A stretch of 64,000 nt of DNA. Origin: Melitaea cinxia (Eukaryota > Arthropoda > Insecta > Lepidoptera > Nymphalidae). Position numbers and translations under genes: made by a program. The notes under the pieces are model-generated. The model was given only the letters and a program-made list of their open reading frames with translations. It was not told where the DNA came from and did no database searches. The number at the start of each line of letters is the position of its first letter. Position 1 is the stretch's first letter. Of this stretch, positions 31,640 to 41,261 are shown one piece after another. The stretch spans positions 9,693,501-9,757,500 of the forward strand of contig NC_059421.1 in the NCBI RefSeq assembly GCF_905220565.1, written 5' to 3'.

Positions 31640-31830
31640 ATACATATCGAAAATTTCGCTCGAGCGGGTGCATCGTTCCATAGCTTAATTGGCTAGAGCG
31701 CCGACACGGTACGTCGGAGACGCGGGTTCGAACCCCGCTGGAGCGGTCAATTTTTGATATGATATTCAAAAATGTTTAGAATTCCTAATGTGGGTAACAC
31801 AAAAATAAAAATCTTAGATATTAATATACA
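31640..31830 (+). repeat. Family N repeat with tRNA-like core
   Basis: Flanks TTCGCTCGAGCGGGTGCATC and ATTCAAAAATGTTTAGAATT surround the tRNA-like 72-mer at 31674-31745. Both flanks are shared with the copies at 4745-4955 and 44680-45075. Confidence 0.75.
31674..31745 (+). other. tRNA-like cloverleaf inside family N
   Basis: All arms close. Acceptor 31674-31680/31739-31745 (7 bp, one G-T); D-arm GCTT/GAGC; anticodon stem CCGAC/GTCGG with loop ACGGTAC; four-base variable loop; T-arm GCGGG/CCCGC with loop TTCGAAC. The nominal anticodon would be GGT (Thr), but position 33 is C and not the near-universal T. The sequence is repeated with mismatches elsewhere, so I treat it as a tRNA-derived repeat. 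Confidence 0.6.
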
Positions 31831-31844
31831 CAGTGTTATGTGCA

Positions 31845-32065
31845 ACCTTAACTTAGTTAAAATTTTGTACTAAAACATAGTTTATATATTATTTTTAAAA
31901 GTTTAACTGCGAAGTTTGTTGACGATTCTTCTCTGCAGAATCTACATTCCGAATCGGTGGTAGCTTCACTTTTAAAAATAATCATTTAGATATTTTATTG
32001 TAAAATTTCAATTTGTTAAATGACTATTTGAAAGAGCTTATGAATAAAGTTATTTTGATTTAAAT
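31845..32065 (+). repeat. Family K LINE 3' end
   Basis: TTTTGTACTAAAACATAGTT, CGATTCTTCTCTGCAGAATC, TACATTCCGAATCGGTGG and TGAATAAAGTTATTTTGATT. Confidence 0.75.
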
Positions 32066-32327
32066 TGACTTAACAAAATTTCGTATAGACATTTTAACAC
32101 TTACCCTCAAATCCGCTGCATTCAAGACCTTTATGTACCCCGTCTATTTACGGAGCACAAAATCATAATATTTACTGCATTGTGCATGCATGACATTACA
32201 TACGTGTGATATAAGCGGGAAATGCATTGGGTGCTTTGTATGCGGCGCTTGTTTCGTGAAACGGGCTTATTCTGATCACTATAATGTACAAGAAAATAGA
32301 TTTTATTATCCTTAATATATTAATAAT

Positions 32328-33080
32328 TGAAGTATACATTTTTTACGCACGCTTGACTTTGGGGTACTGTGTGGCTACGGTACTAAAGAATATAGCCACC
32401 CCCTCTCTTCCCGTGGGTGTCGTAAGAGGCGACTAAGGTATAACACAGTTCCGCTACCACCTTGGAACTTAAAAAGCCGACCGGTGGCAGAATAACCATC
32501 CAACTGCTGGCTTTGAAATGCACAGGCCGAGGGCGGGCGGCAGCGTCTTCGGTGCGACAAAGCCAGCCCTGCGTTCACTAACCCGCCTGCCCAGCGTGGT
32601 GACTATTGGCAAAACACATGAGTTCACGTTATTTTTGGCGTAAACTCGTGGAGGCCTATGTCCAGCAGTGGACTGTATAGGCTGTAATGATGACTTTGGG
32701 AGAAGCTTGCGAATGGGTGACGAGAGCGTTGCGAAAAGTGTGAATGGGCGAGGCGAACGAAAGTTGAGAGGGAGATAAGTTAGTGAAGATCGAAAGAGAG
32801 TTACGTTTCGTATATTACTGTAGGAGATAAAGAGGTTTTACTTCAGTCGTATGGTCTAAAACCCACTCCTTTTCATCCTTAGTTATCGTTTATCTTTTTG
32901 TGATTTTCATTTGTACTGTGGCGACATCTATCGCGCGACTATTTACTACGTAATTAGAGAAATCTGACGTATCATCGCGCCATCAGAGTTTTCAAAGTGA
33001 TTGAGTATATATACAAGAACCAGACAACAACCGTCGGGACACAACACCGTCTGGTCGGAGGATCCTCCCTTTTCAGTGGT
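32328..33080 (+). repeat. Family L+M element split by a family A insertion
   Basis: L starts before the insertion (TACGCACGCTTGACTTTGGG) and resumes at 32701 (AGAAGCTTGCGAATGGGTGA). It is followed by M: TATCGCGCGACTATTTAC, AATCTGACGTATCATCGC, TATA motif GAGTATATATACAAGAAC, ACAACAACCGTCGGGACAC and end GGAGGATCCTCCCTTTTCA. LTR-like by layout, with no partner LTR seen. Confidence 0.7.
32364..32690 (+). mobile_element. Family A element with 10-bp target-site duplication
   Basis: The 10-bp TGACTTTGGG occurs at 32354-32363 and 32691-32700, on either side of a complete family A unit. The unit begins TACTGTGTGGCTACGG and ends in the RTE-type TATAGGCTGTAATGA. This fixes the mobile unit at about 327 bp and shows retrotransposition into family L. 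Confidence 0.9.
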
Positions 33081-33308
33081 GGATACAAACCTTTTTCTGA
33101 CAAACAACGAATACAAAAAAAAGAGTTATTCCATTTGGTGCAGTTGTTTTGAAGTTACTACTTATAGTTAGTCTAATTCTACAGATAGATCGGTGACGTT
33201 AAAATTTTCCGCAATTTTATAGAATATTATATATTCTCCCTATAAGAAGTTTCGCTTCGAAAATACGGCTGTATTCAATTAGCTGTGTCGTTAGTTTATT
33301 GTTATAAT

Positions 33309-33580
33309 ATGACTAGCCCGTTGGCGCAGTTTATAGTAACCCTGTTGTGTGCTTTCTGCTCCGAGGGTTGTGGGTTCGATTCCCACCTCGAGTCTGAGTG
33401 TAATATAAATATTTATTTATATATTTATATATGTAATATTTATAAGTATGTTTATCGAAAAAAAAGTAGCTATACCAGTCGGCTGTTACCTATAACACAA
33501 GCATTAAGTTGCTTACTTTAGGAACAGATGAACGTGTGTGTATTGTGTAGATATTTGTAGATATTTATATTATATTATAT
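33309..33580 (+). repeat. Family E SINE with tRNA-like head
   Basis: TAGCCCGTTGGCGCAGTTTA (box A), TGGGTTCGATTCCCACCTCG (box B), a TATATTTATATATG spacer, ACACAAGCATTAAGTTGC and GAACGTGTGTGTATTGTG. The 78-codon open frame here is incidental. Confidence 0.8.
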
Positions 33581-33584
33581 GTTG

Positions 33585-34155
33585 ACTACAAAACATTGAT
33601 TTACGAAGACGTTAAACACATGAAAATATAAATTAAAATAAATTTCAAACAATCTTGCTCCCAGAATAAGTCGTTTTCGAAGGATTTTCCCAGGTTTAAA
33701 GTTATTACGGGGTTAAATAGGCGTGCAGCGGGAACAAGTCCCTATCAGTTGAGTTTTAAGAGTTATTTTCAGTAAAATCGACTCAAGAGCCCTCGTGAGT
33801 CGTCTTGAAAAAATTTTGTGCAAACTCTAGTGAATTTAAATATGTATATTATTCAATCATTAGCGTTTAAATTTTTGAAATAATTTATGTAAATAATTTG
33901 TTTTAATGGACTGCTTTTTGTTAAAAGTTTTTGAGCTCAATCCGTGAAGGTGCTTTAATACTTGAAGTGTACAAAAATTTTAAAGAAAAAAGCAATTTCA
34001 AATTATTTCTGCGTAATTATTACCTTTTTACTATCAATTTAAAATATATATTAATTAAATATTAACAATTCCATTTACGTAAAGTTAAAAATATACATAA
34101 ATCATATTATAAACTATACAGAACTGGAAAAAAAAGCTTGTGAAGCCTACTTAAC
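33585..34155. other. Unassigned AT-rich interval
   Basis: Nothing recognised. Confidence 0.4.
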
Positions 34156-34159
34156 TGTA

Positions 34160-34282
34160 ATTTTTATAGTAGATAGTCTATTGAGGAAGGCTATATAGCC
34201 TTAGGCTGTTTGATATTTTAGTACATTTTTCCACTTATTAATGCTGGTGAAACCACAGCTATCAGAGAATATACTTATAAAT
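34160..34282 (+). mobile_element. Helitron-like scrap
   Basis: TTGAGGAAGGCTATATAGCC and GCTGGTGAAACCACAGCTA fit the 3' half of family G, without a clear terminus. Confidence 0.4.
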
Positions 34283-34485
34283 ATACTAGCTGACTCCGCA
34301 AACGTTGTTTTGTCATATATATTAATCCCCTTAATCCCCCCCTTATAACTTAGGAGTATGAAAAATAGATGTTGGCCGATTCTCAGACCTTTAGCTATGC
34401 ACACAAAATTTCATAAAAATCTATCCACCCGTTTCGGAGGAGTGTGGTAACTTACTTTGTGACACGAGAATTTTATATATAAAAT
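34283..34485 (-). mobile_element. Helitron-like family F element, full length
   Basis: In reverse: terminus ACTAGCTGACTCCGCAAACG, then AACTTAGGAGTATGAAAAAT and AGATGTTGGCCGATTCTCAG, and start TGACACGAGAATTTTATAT. Confidence 0.8.
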
Positions 34486-34489
34486 AAAG

Positions 34490-34818
34490 ATCGCTAAACG
34501 CATAACTCGCTCTGTACCAAACCGGTAATTTTAATTTTATCTTGTGCTTTGTTAAAAATTTATATTAAATAAAAAAAATGTATATATAATAAGTATTCGA
34601 TTAAATTCCATGCAATCGCTTGAATACACGAGAACAAATGGAGTGACGATAAAAATCTAATTTACAAACATCAGGGACGACGTACCAGCCGCTCGTCTAC
34701 GAGCATATTCAAATTGTTGTTTATTCGATGTTGTTAGCTGTGATGTAGGATCACTGGATGAAACTGGTCTTGATTTTAGACTCCTGTTAGATTTGTAACG
34801 GTTTTTATATTACTCTCA
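34490..34818. other. Unassigned interval
   Basis: Nothing recognised. Confidence 0.4.
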
Positions 34819-35208
34819 AATGTTTACGCGAATTTCACTCATTATAATGAAACAACTTTTTTAGAAGACTCCCGTGACCATGGTTGCTGTAAAGTATCCG
34901 AAACGTCGGGCGTGAAAAAAACCTAATAAGCCACGATAAAATCTTAAAAAGTTGTTTCAATCTTAAATTATATCACAAAATATATTATGATTACTGCTGC
35001 ATACGATAAAGCATTCTACTAAAACCGTCAGAATGACCAGAATCACTCTACATTACCGCACACGTTCTGGAACTTATTAAAACCAACACATAATACATTA
35101 CAATAAAATCGGTTTCGGATACTTTACAGCAACCCAGATAACGGGAGACAGGACAGGCGATATAATTCGAAAAAGCTGTTTCATTATAATGAGTTCGCGT
35201 AAACATTA
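34819..35208. mobile_element. Fold-back / MITE-like element
   Basis: Terminal arms AATGTTTACGCGAA...TCATTATAATGAAACAAC (34819-34856) and GCTGTTTCATTATAATGA...TTCGCGTAAACATT (35173-35208) are inverted copies. A second inverted block, GTTGCTGTAAAGTATCCGAA (34884) versus TTCGGATACTTTACAGCAAC (35114), lies further in. The motif around CCGAAACGTCGGG is common in lepidopteran repeats. No coding. Confidence 0.75.
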
Positions 35209-35209
35209 G

Positions 35210-35995
35210 AAAACAATTTAATTAAAGATTTTTAGATTTAATTAGATTTCCATAAAAAAAGCAAATCTTTTTATTTGATACTCGTTTGTAATTATAAATT
35301 GTATACACTAAAACACACCTATAAACACTAAACAGTAGACCAACGTGTTTTATGTAACTTTTTTTACATCGAATAAGAAATATATCAAACAGCCGACTTA
35401 GAATTTAAGGCTGTATGGCTATAATAAAGAATAAAAAAAAATTATCACATCCAGCATCTCTAGATTCATCTCATGTGGTTATGCCGAAGCACGTTTAACC
35501 TTTAAACTGCTTAGTTACTTTTACGAGACACCTTAGCTGCTATTTTTATGCGATTTTGTACAGAACGTCCCCTCCATACGTGTCTTGTTGGAGGAGTAGA
35601 TACACGTATCCGTAAAATAAATATTTACTTTGATTAGCTGATTTTAAAAAATATATTTAACATTTTATAATTAAATAAAAAAAATTTAATTGTTTGGACG
35701 AATGTTATTATGTTGAAAGTGTTTCTGGAGCCAAGACACAGGAGCAAACGCTACTGAAAGCCTTTGACTGTACGATGTACAAATAATTTCTAATTTTGTA
35801 AAGAATTAAAAAATAGGACTCCATCTTTTTTTTAGTTTATCTTCATTTACGAATTCTTACGAATGTGTATAACTTGGTTAAAGTTGCTGTACTGAATGAT
35901 TTTATCTCCATCACGAATACAACACGTTTTTCATTATAAAAAAAATCTAAAAACATGCCTTTTGATCGTCTTCGTCTATCGTTGATGGTAGGCGC
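35210..35995. other. Unassigned AT-rich interval
   Basis: Nothing recognised. A GGAGGAGTAGATACACG patch at about 35592 could be repeat-derived. Confidence 0.35.
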
Positions 35996-35999
35996 GAAA

Positions 36000-36207
36000 A
36001 CGCGCTGGCGGTCGCGGGTTGCACTGGCTGTTGCGCTGGCGGTCGTGGGTTCGACTCCCGCTCACGACAGACATATGTATCGACCATATAGATGTTAGTC
36101 GTGGTTTGAGCGTTGTGTTTGTTTATTGTGTGTGTCTCCGGACCCCCAACACAGGAGAAAATCCTGTGGGATCCGTTGAGTGTGAAGCGTTTATTAATTC
36201 TTAATTC
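36000..36207 (+). repeat. Family C SINE with partly duplicated tRNA-like head
   Basis: GCGCTGGCGGTCGCGGG (36002-36018) is repeated as GCGCTGGCGGTCGTGGG (36032-36048) before TTCGACTCCCGCTCACGAC. The body carries ACAGGAGAAAATCCTGTGGG, and it ends GAGTGTGAAGCGTTTATT. Confidence 0.75.
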
Positions 36208-36250
36208 TTTTTAACCGACTTCCAAAAAAGGAGGAGGTTCTCAATTCGAC

Positions 36251-36254
<4 letters not shown>

Positions 36255-36303
<49 letters not shown>
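36255..36303. repeat. Poly-T tract of 49 bases
   Basis: Uninterrupted run of T within family H. The corresponding copy at 55313 has only ten. Confidence 0.95.
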
Positions 36304-36307
<4 letters not shown>

Positions 36308-37489
36308 ATGTTACATCAGAACTTTTGACCAGATAGACCGATTTCGACAAATTTTGTTTTAATCGAAAGGTGGTGTGTGCCGATTGGTCCCATTTAAATT
36401 TATTTGAGATCTAACAACTACTTTTCGAATTATATCTAATAATGCGTTTTTACTTGACGCTTTTTTCGTCGACCTACGTTGTATTATACCACATAACTTT
36501 CTACTGGGTGTACCGATTTTGATAATTCTTTTTTTGTTGGAAATGGAATATCCCTAGTTTGGTACCATGATAAGGAAACCAGGATCTGATGATGGGATCC
36601 CAGAGAAATCGAGGGAAACTCTTGAAAATCCGCAATAACTTTTTACTGGGTGTATCGATTTTGATAATTTTTACTTTAATCGAAAGCTGATGTTTATCAT
36701 GTGGTCACATATAAATTTTATCGAGATCTGATAACTACTTTTTGATTAATCTTTGATAACGCGTATTTACTTGACATTATTTTCGTCACCTTACGTTGTA
36801 TTATACCTCATAACTTTTTACTGGGTGCACCGATTTTGACGTTTCTTATATAAATTAAAAGCTACTATTCGTCACGTGGTCCCATTCAAATTTAATTGAG
36901 ATTTGATTCGTAATTTGTGAGTTATATCTAATATTGCGTATTTACTTGACGGTTTTTTCGTCACCCTACGTTGTATTATACGTTATATCTTTTTACTGGG
37001 TGCACTGATTTTGATCTTTTTTGTATAAATCAAAAGCTAATACTTGTCATGTCGTCCGTTTTAAATATGATTGAGATATAATGAGCAATTTTTGAGTAAT
37101 CTTTGATGACACGTATTTACATGACGATGTTAAGACGACTGTGGTCATGTTCAATACTTTGCCACAACGCCATCTATCAAAATGTTATGAAATTACTTCG
37201 TTCACTATCGATCAAATTACAATATTCCACTAGAGTAGAGAGTAGCAGTTTATTCGTTATAAATATATTTGAGCTTTTAATTTTTGAGTTATTGCTAATA
37301 CTGGGTATTTACTTGGCTATTTTACGTCGACCAAAGTTATATTAACCTCATTACTATTTTACTGGGTGGACCGATATCGATGTTCTTTTTTTAATCGATA
37401 GGTGGTGCTTGTCATGTGGTCCCATTTAAATATAATTGAGATTTGACTCGAACTTTTTGAGCTATATCTGATATGGCGTATTTACTTGA

Positions 37490-37790
37490 CTGTTTTTGGA
37501 GTTTTCTCCTTAAGAATCGATTTTCATTTAAGGCCCCGGAATGAAAAAATTGAACAGTAAAATCTACTGAACGAATGACCTTGTTAGAGATGGCGTTCAG
37601 ACGTTTTCTAATAACGCAATTAGGTTCCGATAGATGGCGTTATTGCATTCATTTATTTACAATTTGATATAGTAATAATATATTTCTTAGACTAGTAAGC
37701 CTTTTTGTGCCTATTTAGACAGTTGATCTGAAGGGGTAAACTCCAGTCGTGCATCGGAGCTGTGTGAAAACATGAACATTACATATTTTT
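37490..37790 (+). repeat. Family I repeat
   Basis: AAGGCCCCGGAATG, CCGATAGATGGCGTTATTGC, AGCCTTTTTGTGCCTATTTA and CAGTCGTGCATCGGAGCTG. It is the inverse of the copies at 1628 and 21658. Confidence 0.75.
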
Positions 37791-38000
37791 AATAAAAAAG
37801 ACATAAACCGTAATTCAATATAAATCCGCTTCAGCTAAAAAACCCGCCGTAATAAGCGATGTCAGCGCTTCGCGCGAATCGACGACGGGCCTTTTATGAA
37901 ATTTCTGCCTACAATCGCTAACAAAATGTTAGAAATAACAGTAGGACATTATATAATTCTACAATTTTATAATGTCGCGTTATATGGAATACGAACAAAG
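37786..38000 (+). repeat. Family J repeat
   Basis: AAAAGACATAAACCGTAATT, then a 28-bp GC-rich core (37862-37889) reading TCAGCGCTTCGCGCGAATCG at its start, and GTAGGACATTATATAATTCT. It closely matches 52998-53225. Confidence 0.75.
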
Positions 38001-38929
38001 TATTACTATTTTTTCGTCGATCTACGTTGTATTACTCTTCGATGTAATTGAAGTCGGTTTTTTTTTCGTTTGCGAGCAAACACAATTATTTCACTCATCA
38101 TGTCATATAAGTTTGTAAGCTACCGCGATAACTACCAACACTTATTTATACGTGACTCAGTTGCCTGTGACCGTAAGGTGTACAACGTCGCCAAAATATC
38201 GGAAATTTCAATCAGTCCATTCAAATCAGATAAGTCCCGTACCTGTAAGTAAAAACTATTATTTTAGTACTAGTTTACACGATAAACATCACCTCCTGTC
38301 TAGCGTCATTGATAGCGTATTCTGAGACTTTACTTTTTTCTGAAAAGGAATAGATAACTTTGCCATTAATTAGTTCGCCATTCTGTACTTTAGTAATGCA
38401 TTTAGCGATTTAGGATTAACGCAAAAAACTTTTTTACTCTAGTTTCATTATACTTCAATTTCCTCTTCCAGTTATCAACAACTCACTAAGTGAATATTTG
38501 TAGAGTATTATGTAGATCCGTGTTTGTGTTACCGTTAATCTCGTAACTGCTGGACCGGTGAGCAAATCCCACGCGAGCGAAATCACAATAAACAGCTTAG
38601 TTCATATTCCCATAGATTTTAAAGTGTTTATGTTGCTTTAGTTACTCAAAAAAACTACAAAAGCTTTATTATTTTAATTTTACAATGAGAAATAAAGAAA
38701 ATTATTTATAAATTTCTCATTCTTTAAGTTTATTTTGAAAAAATTTAACGAATTTGAACAGTTTGTTACACTTCAAAAAATTACACGGTTACATTTTATA
38801 CTTTCTGATCTTTTTAAGAAGATAAAAATTAATTGTTTGATAATATATCCTTTAAAAAATTAAACAGTTATGGTATGTAAACTTCTAAATACATCTGCTC
38901 ACAATTGTGTTGAAATCATTAAATAATAT

Positions 38930-39320
38930 AAAACAAAGTCGCTTCCCGCTCTCTGTATACTTAGATCTTTAAAACTACGCAACGGATTTGGTGCGGTTTT
39001 CTTTAGTAAATAGATTTTCAGAGGAAGATTTATCTAATATATAAAATTCTCGTGTCATGGTGTTAAACATTGAACTCCTCCGAAACGGCTCGACCGATTT
39101 TAATAAAATTTTGTGGGCATATCGGGTAGGTCTGAGAATCGGCCAACATCTATTTTTCATACCCCTAAGTTATAAGGGGGGATTAAGCGGGTTAATAACA
39201 TATATGGCAAAGAAACGTTTGCGGGGTCAGCTAGTATATGTATATAATACATGCATAATGTAGTAGAGGAACACTGATAGTTTTTGCAACTGTGCGAAGC
39301 CGGGGCGGGTCACTTGCTAT
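38930..39320 (+). mobile_element. Helitron-like element interrupted by a family F copy
   Basis: 5' part 38930-39028 (ACAAAGTCGCTTCCCGCT, AAACTACGCAACGGATTTG, AGAGGAAGATTTA). It resumes at 39236 with ATACATGCATAATGTAGTAG, and the 3' region ends near CGAAGCCGGGGCGGGTCAC. The same element at 56828-57350 is interrupted at the same place by a family D SINE. Confidence 0.75.
39030..39235 (+). mobile_element. Helitron-like family F element, nested
   Basis: AAAATTCTCGTGTCATGGTG to AAACGTTTGCGGGGTCAGCTAG. The segment GTGTTAAACATTGAACTCC is shared with 63935-64000, marking a subfamily. Confidence 0.85.
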
Positions 39321-39764
39321 AATTTAAGTAAAAATGTCTTTATAATATAAATTTTACTACATCCCTTACGTATGCTTTTGTACAAATAAATTGAAAATCG
39401 ATTTACAACTGGCATTGTAACCATATCGGCGAAGTAGCTAAAAATATCGTACACATTTTAAAAGTTGTTTAAAACTGCTTAAAACTTACTGACCCAAATT
39501 TAAAAGCGACACCTTTTGGTTGAGATCAATGTATAGAATCCTCTAAACTATTATAACTCATAGAAAAAATAATAAGAGAAAAAATATTACCCAAAAACAT
39601 AGATCAAGTAAAAAAAGGTAGATAATGCGCGGCCTTTGTTGTTACTGAAGCCACAAAACTCGGCTCCTTCAAGTAAACACACGCGTTCACGCACACATAT
39701 GCATCAAACTACGCTCATTTTCGTTAGTATCTCACGGGGCCTCGTACAGTAACTTTGCCTTCAA
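39321..39764. other. Unassigned interval upstream of THAP locus
   Basis: No repeat identified. CACGCGTTCACGCACACATA lies at about 39680, just upstream of the decayed THAP exon, and could be its 5' flank. Confidence 0.35.
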
Positions 39765-39843
39765 AATGCCGTTCTTATGTAATTAAATGGTGCAAAAACA
39801 GTACCAAAGTGAATAAAAAGTCTGAAGAAATATCGTTTCACAC
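39765..39843 (+). pseudogene. THAP-domain exon 1 relic
   Basis: Translation in the frame from 39766 reads CRSYVIKWCKNSTKVNKKSE then EISFH, followed at once by a GTAAGT donor. This matches the first half of a THAP zinc finger (C..C spacing, ...SFH before an intron). The nearby ATG (39765-39767) is out of frame by one base, and the position expected to be the first zinc-binding cysteine reads Tyr unless the neighbouring Cys serves. THAP domains bind DNA in host regulators and in P-element-type transposases. Together with the two following exons this is a linked three-exon relic; whether it is host gene or transposon is unknown. Confidence 0.65.
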
Positions 39844-40194
39844 GTAAGTACATACAAAACTTTATATTTCTTGTCATTCCAAAATAATATTGAGGTTATT
39901 CGAAACTTATAATTTCGATGTTCCGAAATGACGTACCGAGGGAGTGTTACCAGTAATTTTTATTTCCATTAGCCCAAAATGCGGGTAAGTAAATTGTAGG
40001 CAATCATAGAAAAATAATTAAGTAGAAAGTGGACAACATTATTGTTTTTTTTTATCGTGTGATTTTTATGTTTTTCCTAAATTGAAGTCAAGTTAAATAT
40101 GAATTTTTAACTCGTTTGTTTCTGTTTAAATTTGTGAATTAACTACTCATATTTTACTACTAAATATCATGGTTTCCAACGAATATTTTAATAG

Positions 40195-40320
40195 GAGATG
40201 AATGGGTAGCTGCTTTACGACTGAGCCGAAATGAACTACAACGACAGCCATCCTCATCTAGTTGGTTTGTTCAAACCATTTTGATAAAACTGACATGTAC
40301 GATACAAAATGTTTCTATAT
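40195..40320 (+). pseudogene. THAP-domain exon 2 relic
   Basis: After an acceptor AATATTTTAATAG the sequence reads DEWVAALRLSRNELQRQPSS. One frame away it then reads VCSNHFDKTDMY, the second half of the THAP finger (conserved W, P and the C..H pair in CSxHF). The switch of frame between these blocks shows a small indel, so the domain cannot be translated intact from this copy. It lies 351 bp after exon 1 on the same strand. Confidence 0.7.
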
Positions 40321-40397
40321 GTGATAGCTTGTTATTAGCTTTTTTTTTATTCATATTCTGTATGAGGTATAGTTATAATAAGCTGTAAGCTATCCAA

Positions 40398-40424
40398 ATA
40401 AAATAAAATAAAATAAAATAAAAC
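40398..40424. repeat. (AAAAT)n microsatellite
   Basis: Five or more AAAAT units within the intron between THAP exons 2 and 3. Confidence 0.85.
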
Positions 40425-40501
40425 GTTGACTTCGCAGAGTACCATCAAGTACATACTGCTACTTATTACTACGTATTTTAATGTTATATTTTTTGTTCTA
40501 G

Positions 40502-40651
40502 GACCTAGCGGATGAGTCTAAATCAGTCGTTAACCAAGATTCAATCTTTGATACACCTAGAAAACATAAACTAAGGGAAAAGTTAAAAAAAACAGGAACT
40601 CAAAGAAAAATAAAAAATGTAAAAATAAAATTTATTACAGCAAAGAGTTAG
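40502..40651 (+). pseudogene. THAP-protein coiled-coil exon relic
   Basis: It follows a good acceptor (ATTTTTTGTTCTAG). It encodes 49 residues including DSIFDTPRKHKLREKLKK and a lysine-rich coiled-coil-like run to a stop at 40649. The 'TPRK..LR..L' motif is usual between the THAP finger and the coiled coil of THAP proteins. The protein ends much earlier than typical THAP proteins, which supports decay, though a short isoform is possible. Confidence 0.6.
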
Positions 40652-40654
40652 ACG

Positions 40655-41260
40655 TCTTTAAAGCAGGAACTTGCCCCTCAGAGGAATCATCAATTACTTA
40701 AAAACGCAAATTTTCATCGACACAGATTTATATAATTAAATAAATCAAAACACGGCTACAATAGATTTATGTAACAATTTGAATCGAAAAAAGGAGTAAA
40801 TATATTTAAAACTATAAACAGGTTTTTATTTCCACATACCCATTTTACCTATATTAAATTAATTGTTTAATTAAAATTTTAGGGACTTTTTTTAAAAAGT
40901 GTCAACACTTCACTCACTCACACATCTTTAAAAAAGTGGCTTCACTTTTCTGTTCTAGGTGCGTTATCTATTTTTTTTTACTTTATCTATGCCCAAAAAA
41001 TATATATACAATAAACTATTATACGACAAAATCTAAAAGAACAGTCAAGACATAATAAAATGCAATTTTTATGAACGCTATACCGGCTTAGGTTGTATTT
41101 TGGGAAAGTGCCAAAATAATAATAGGCTTACTTATTCAGATGTAAAATGATCGACACACTCTTCGCTTTATAGGTCTTTCGAATTATTTGAGCATTTCTA
41201 AGTATGAGTGTATTGTGTGCTCGCAAATGGATAACTATGTATATGTAAGTGGACTGTATA
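40655..41260. other. Unassigned AT-rich interval
   Basis: No repeat identity except a small RTE-tail scrap (GTGGACTGTATAGGCTG) at about 41250-41270. Confidence 0.4.
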
Positions 41261-41261
41261 G

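Larger units (their letters stand above)
36213..38059 (+). mobile_element. Family H element with ~175-bp internal period
   Basis: It starts AACCGACTTC (36213-36222) and ends with the complement GAAGTCGGTT (38050-38059), a 10-bp TIR. The motif TACTGGGTG recurs at 36644, 36819 and 36994 (exactly 175 bp apart), and also at 36502 and 37359. Each unit has an 'ACGTTGTATTATACC...GATTTTGAT...GAGATCTGATAAC' order. A 49-T run (36255-36303) lies near the start. A family I block (37490-37790) and a family J block (37786-38000) are embedded. Short open frames inside are incidental. Confidence 0.75.

Noticed and set aside
31674..31745. Functional tRNA-Thr gene
   Set aside because: It lacks T33 and the whole unit is a dispersed repeat, so it is listed as tRNA-like only.
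33285..33521. 78-codon open frame
   Set aside because: It coincides with the tRNA-like head and body of a family E SINE.
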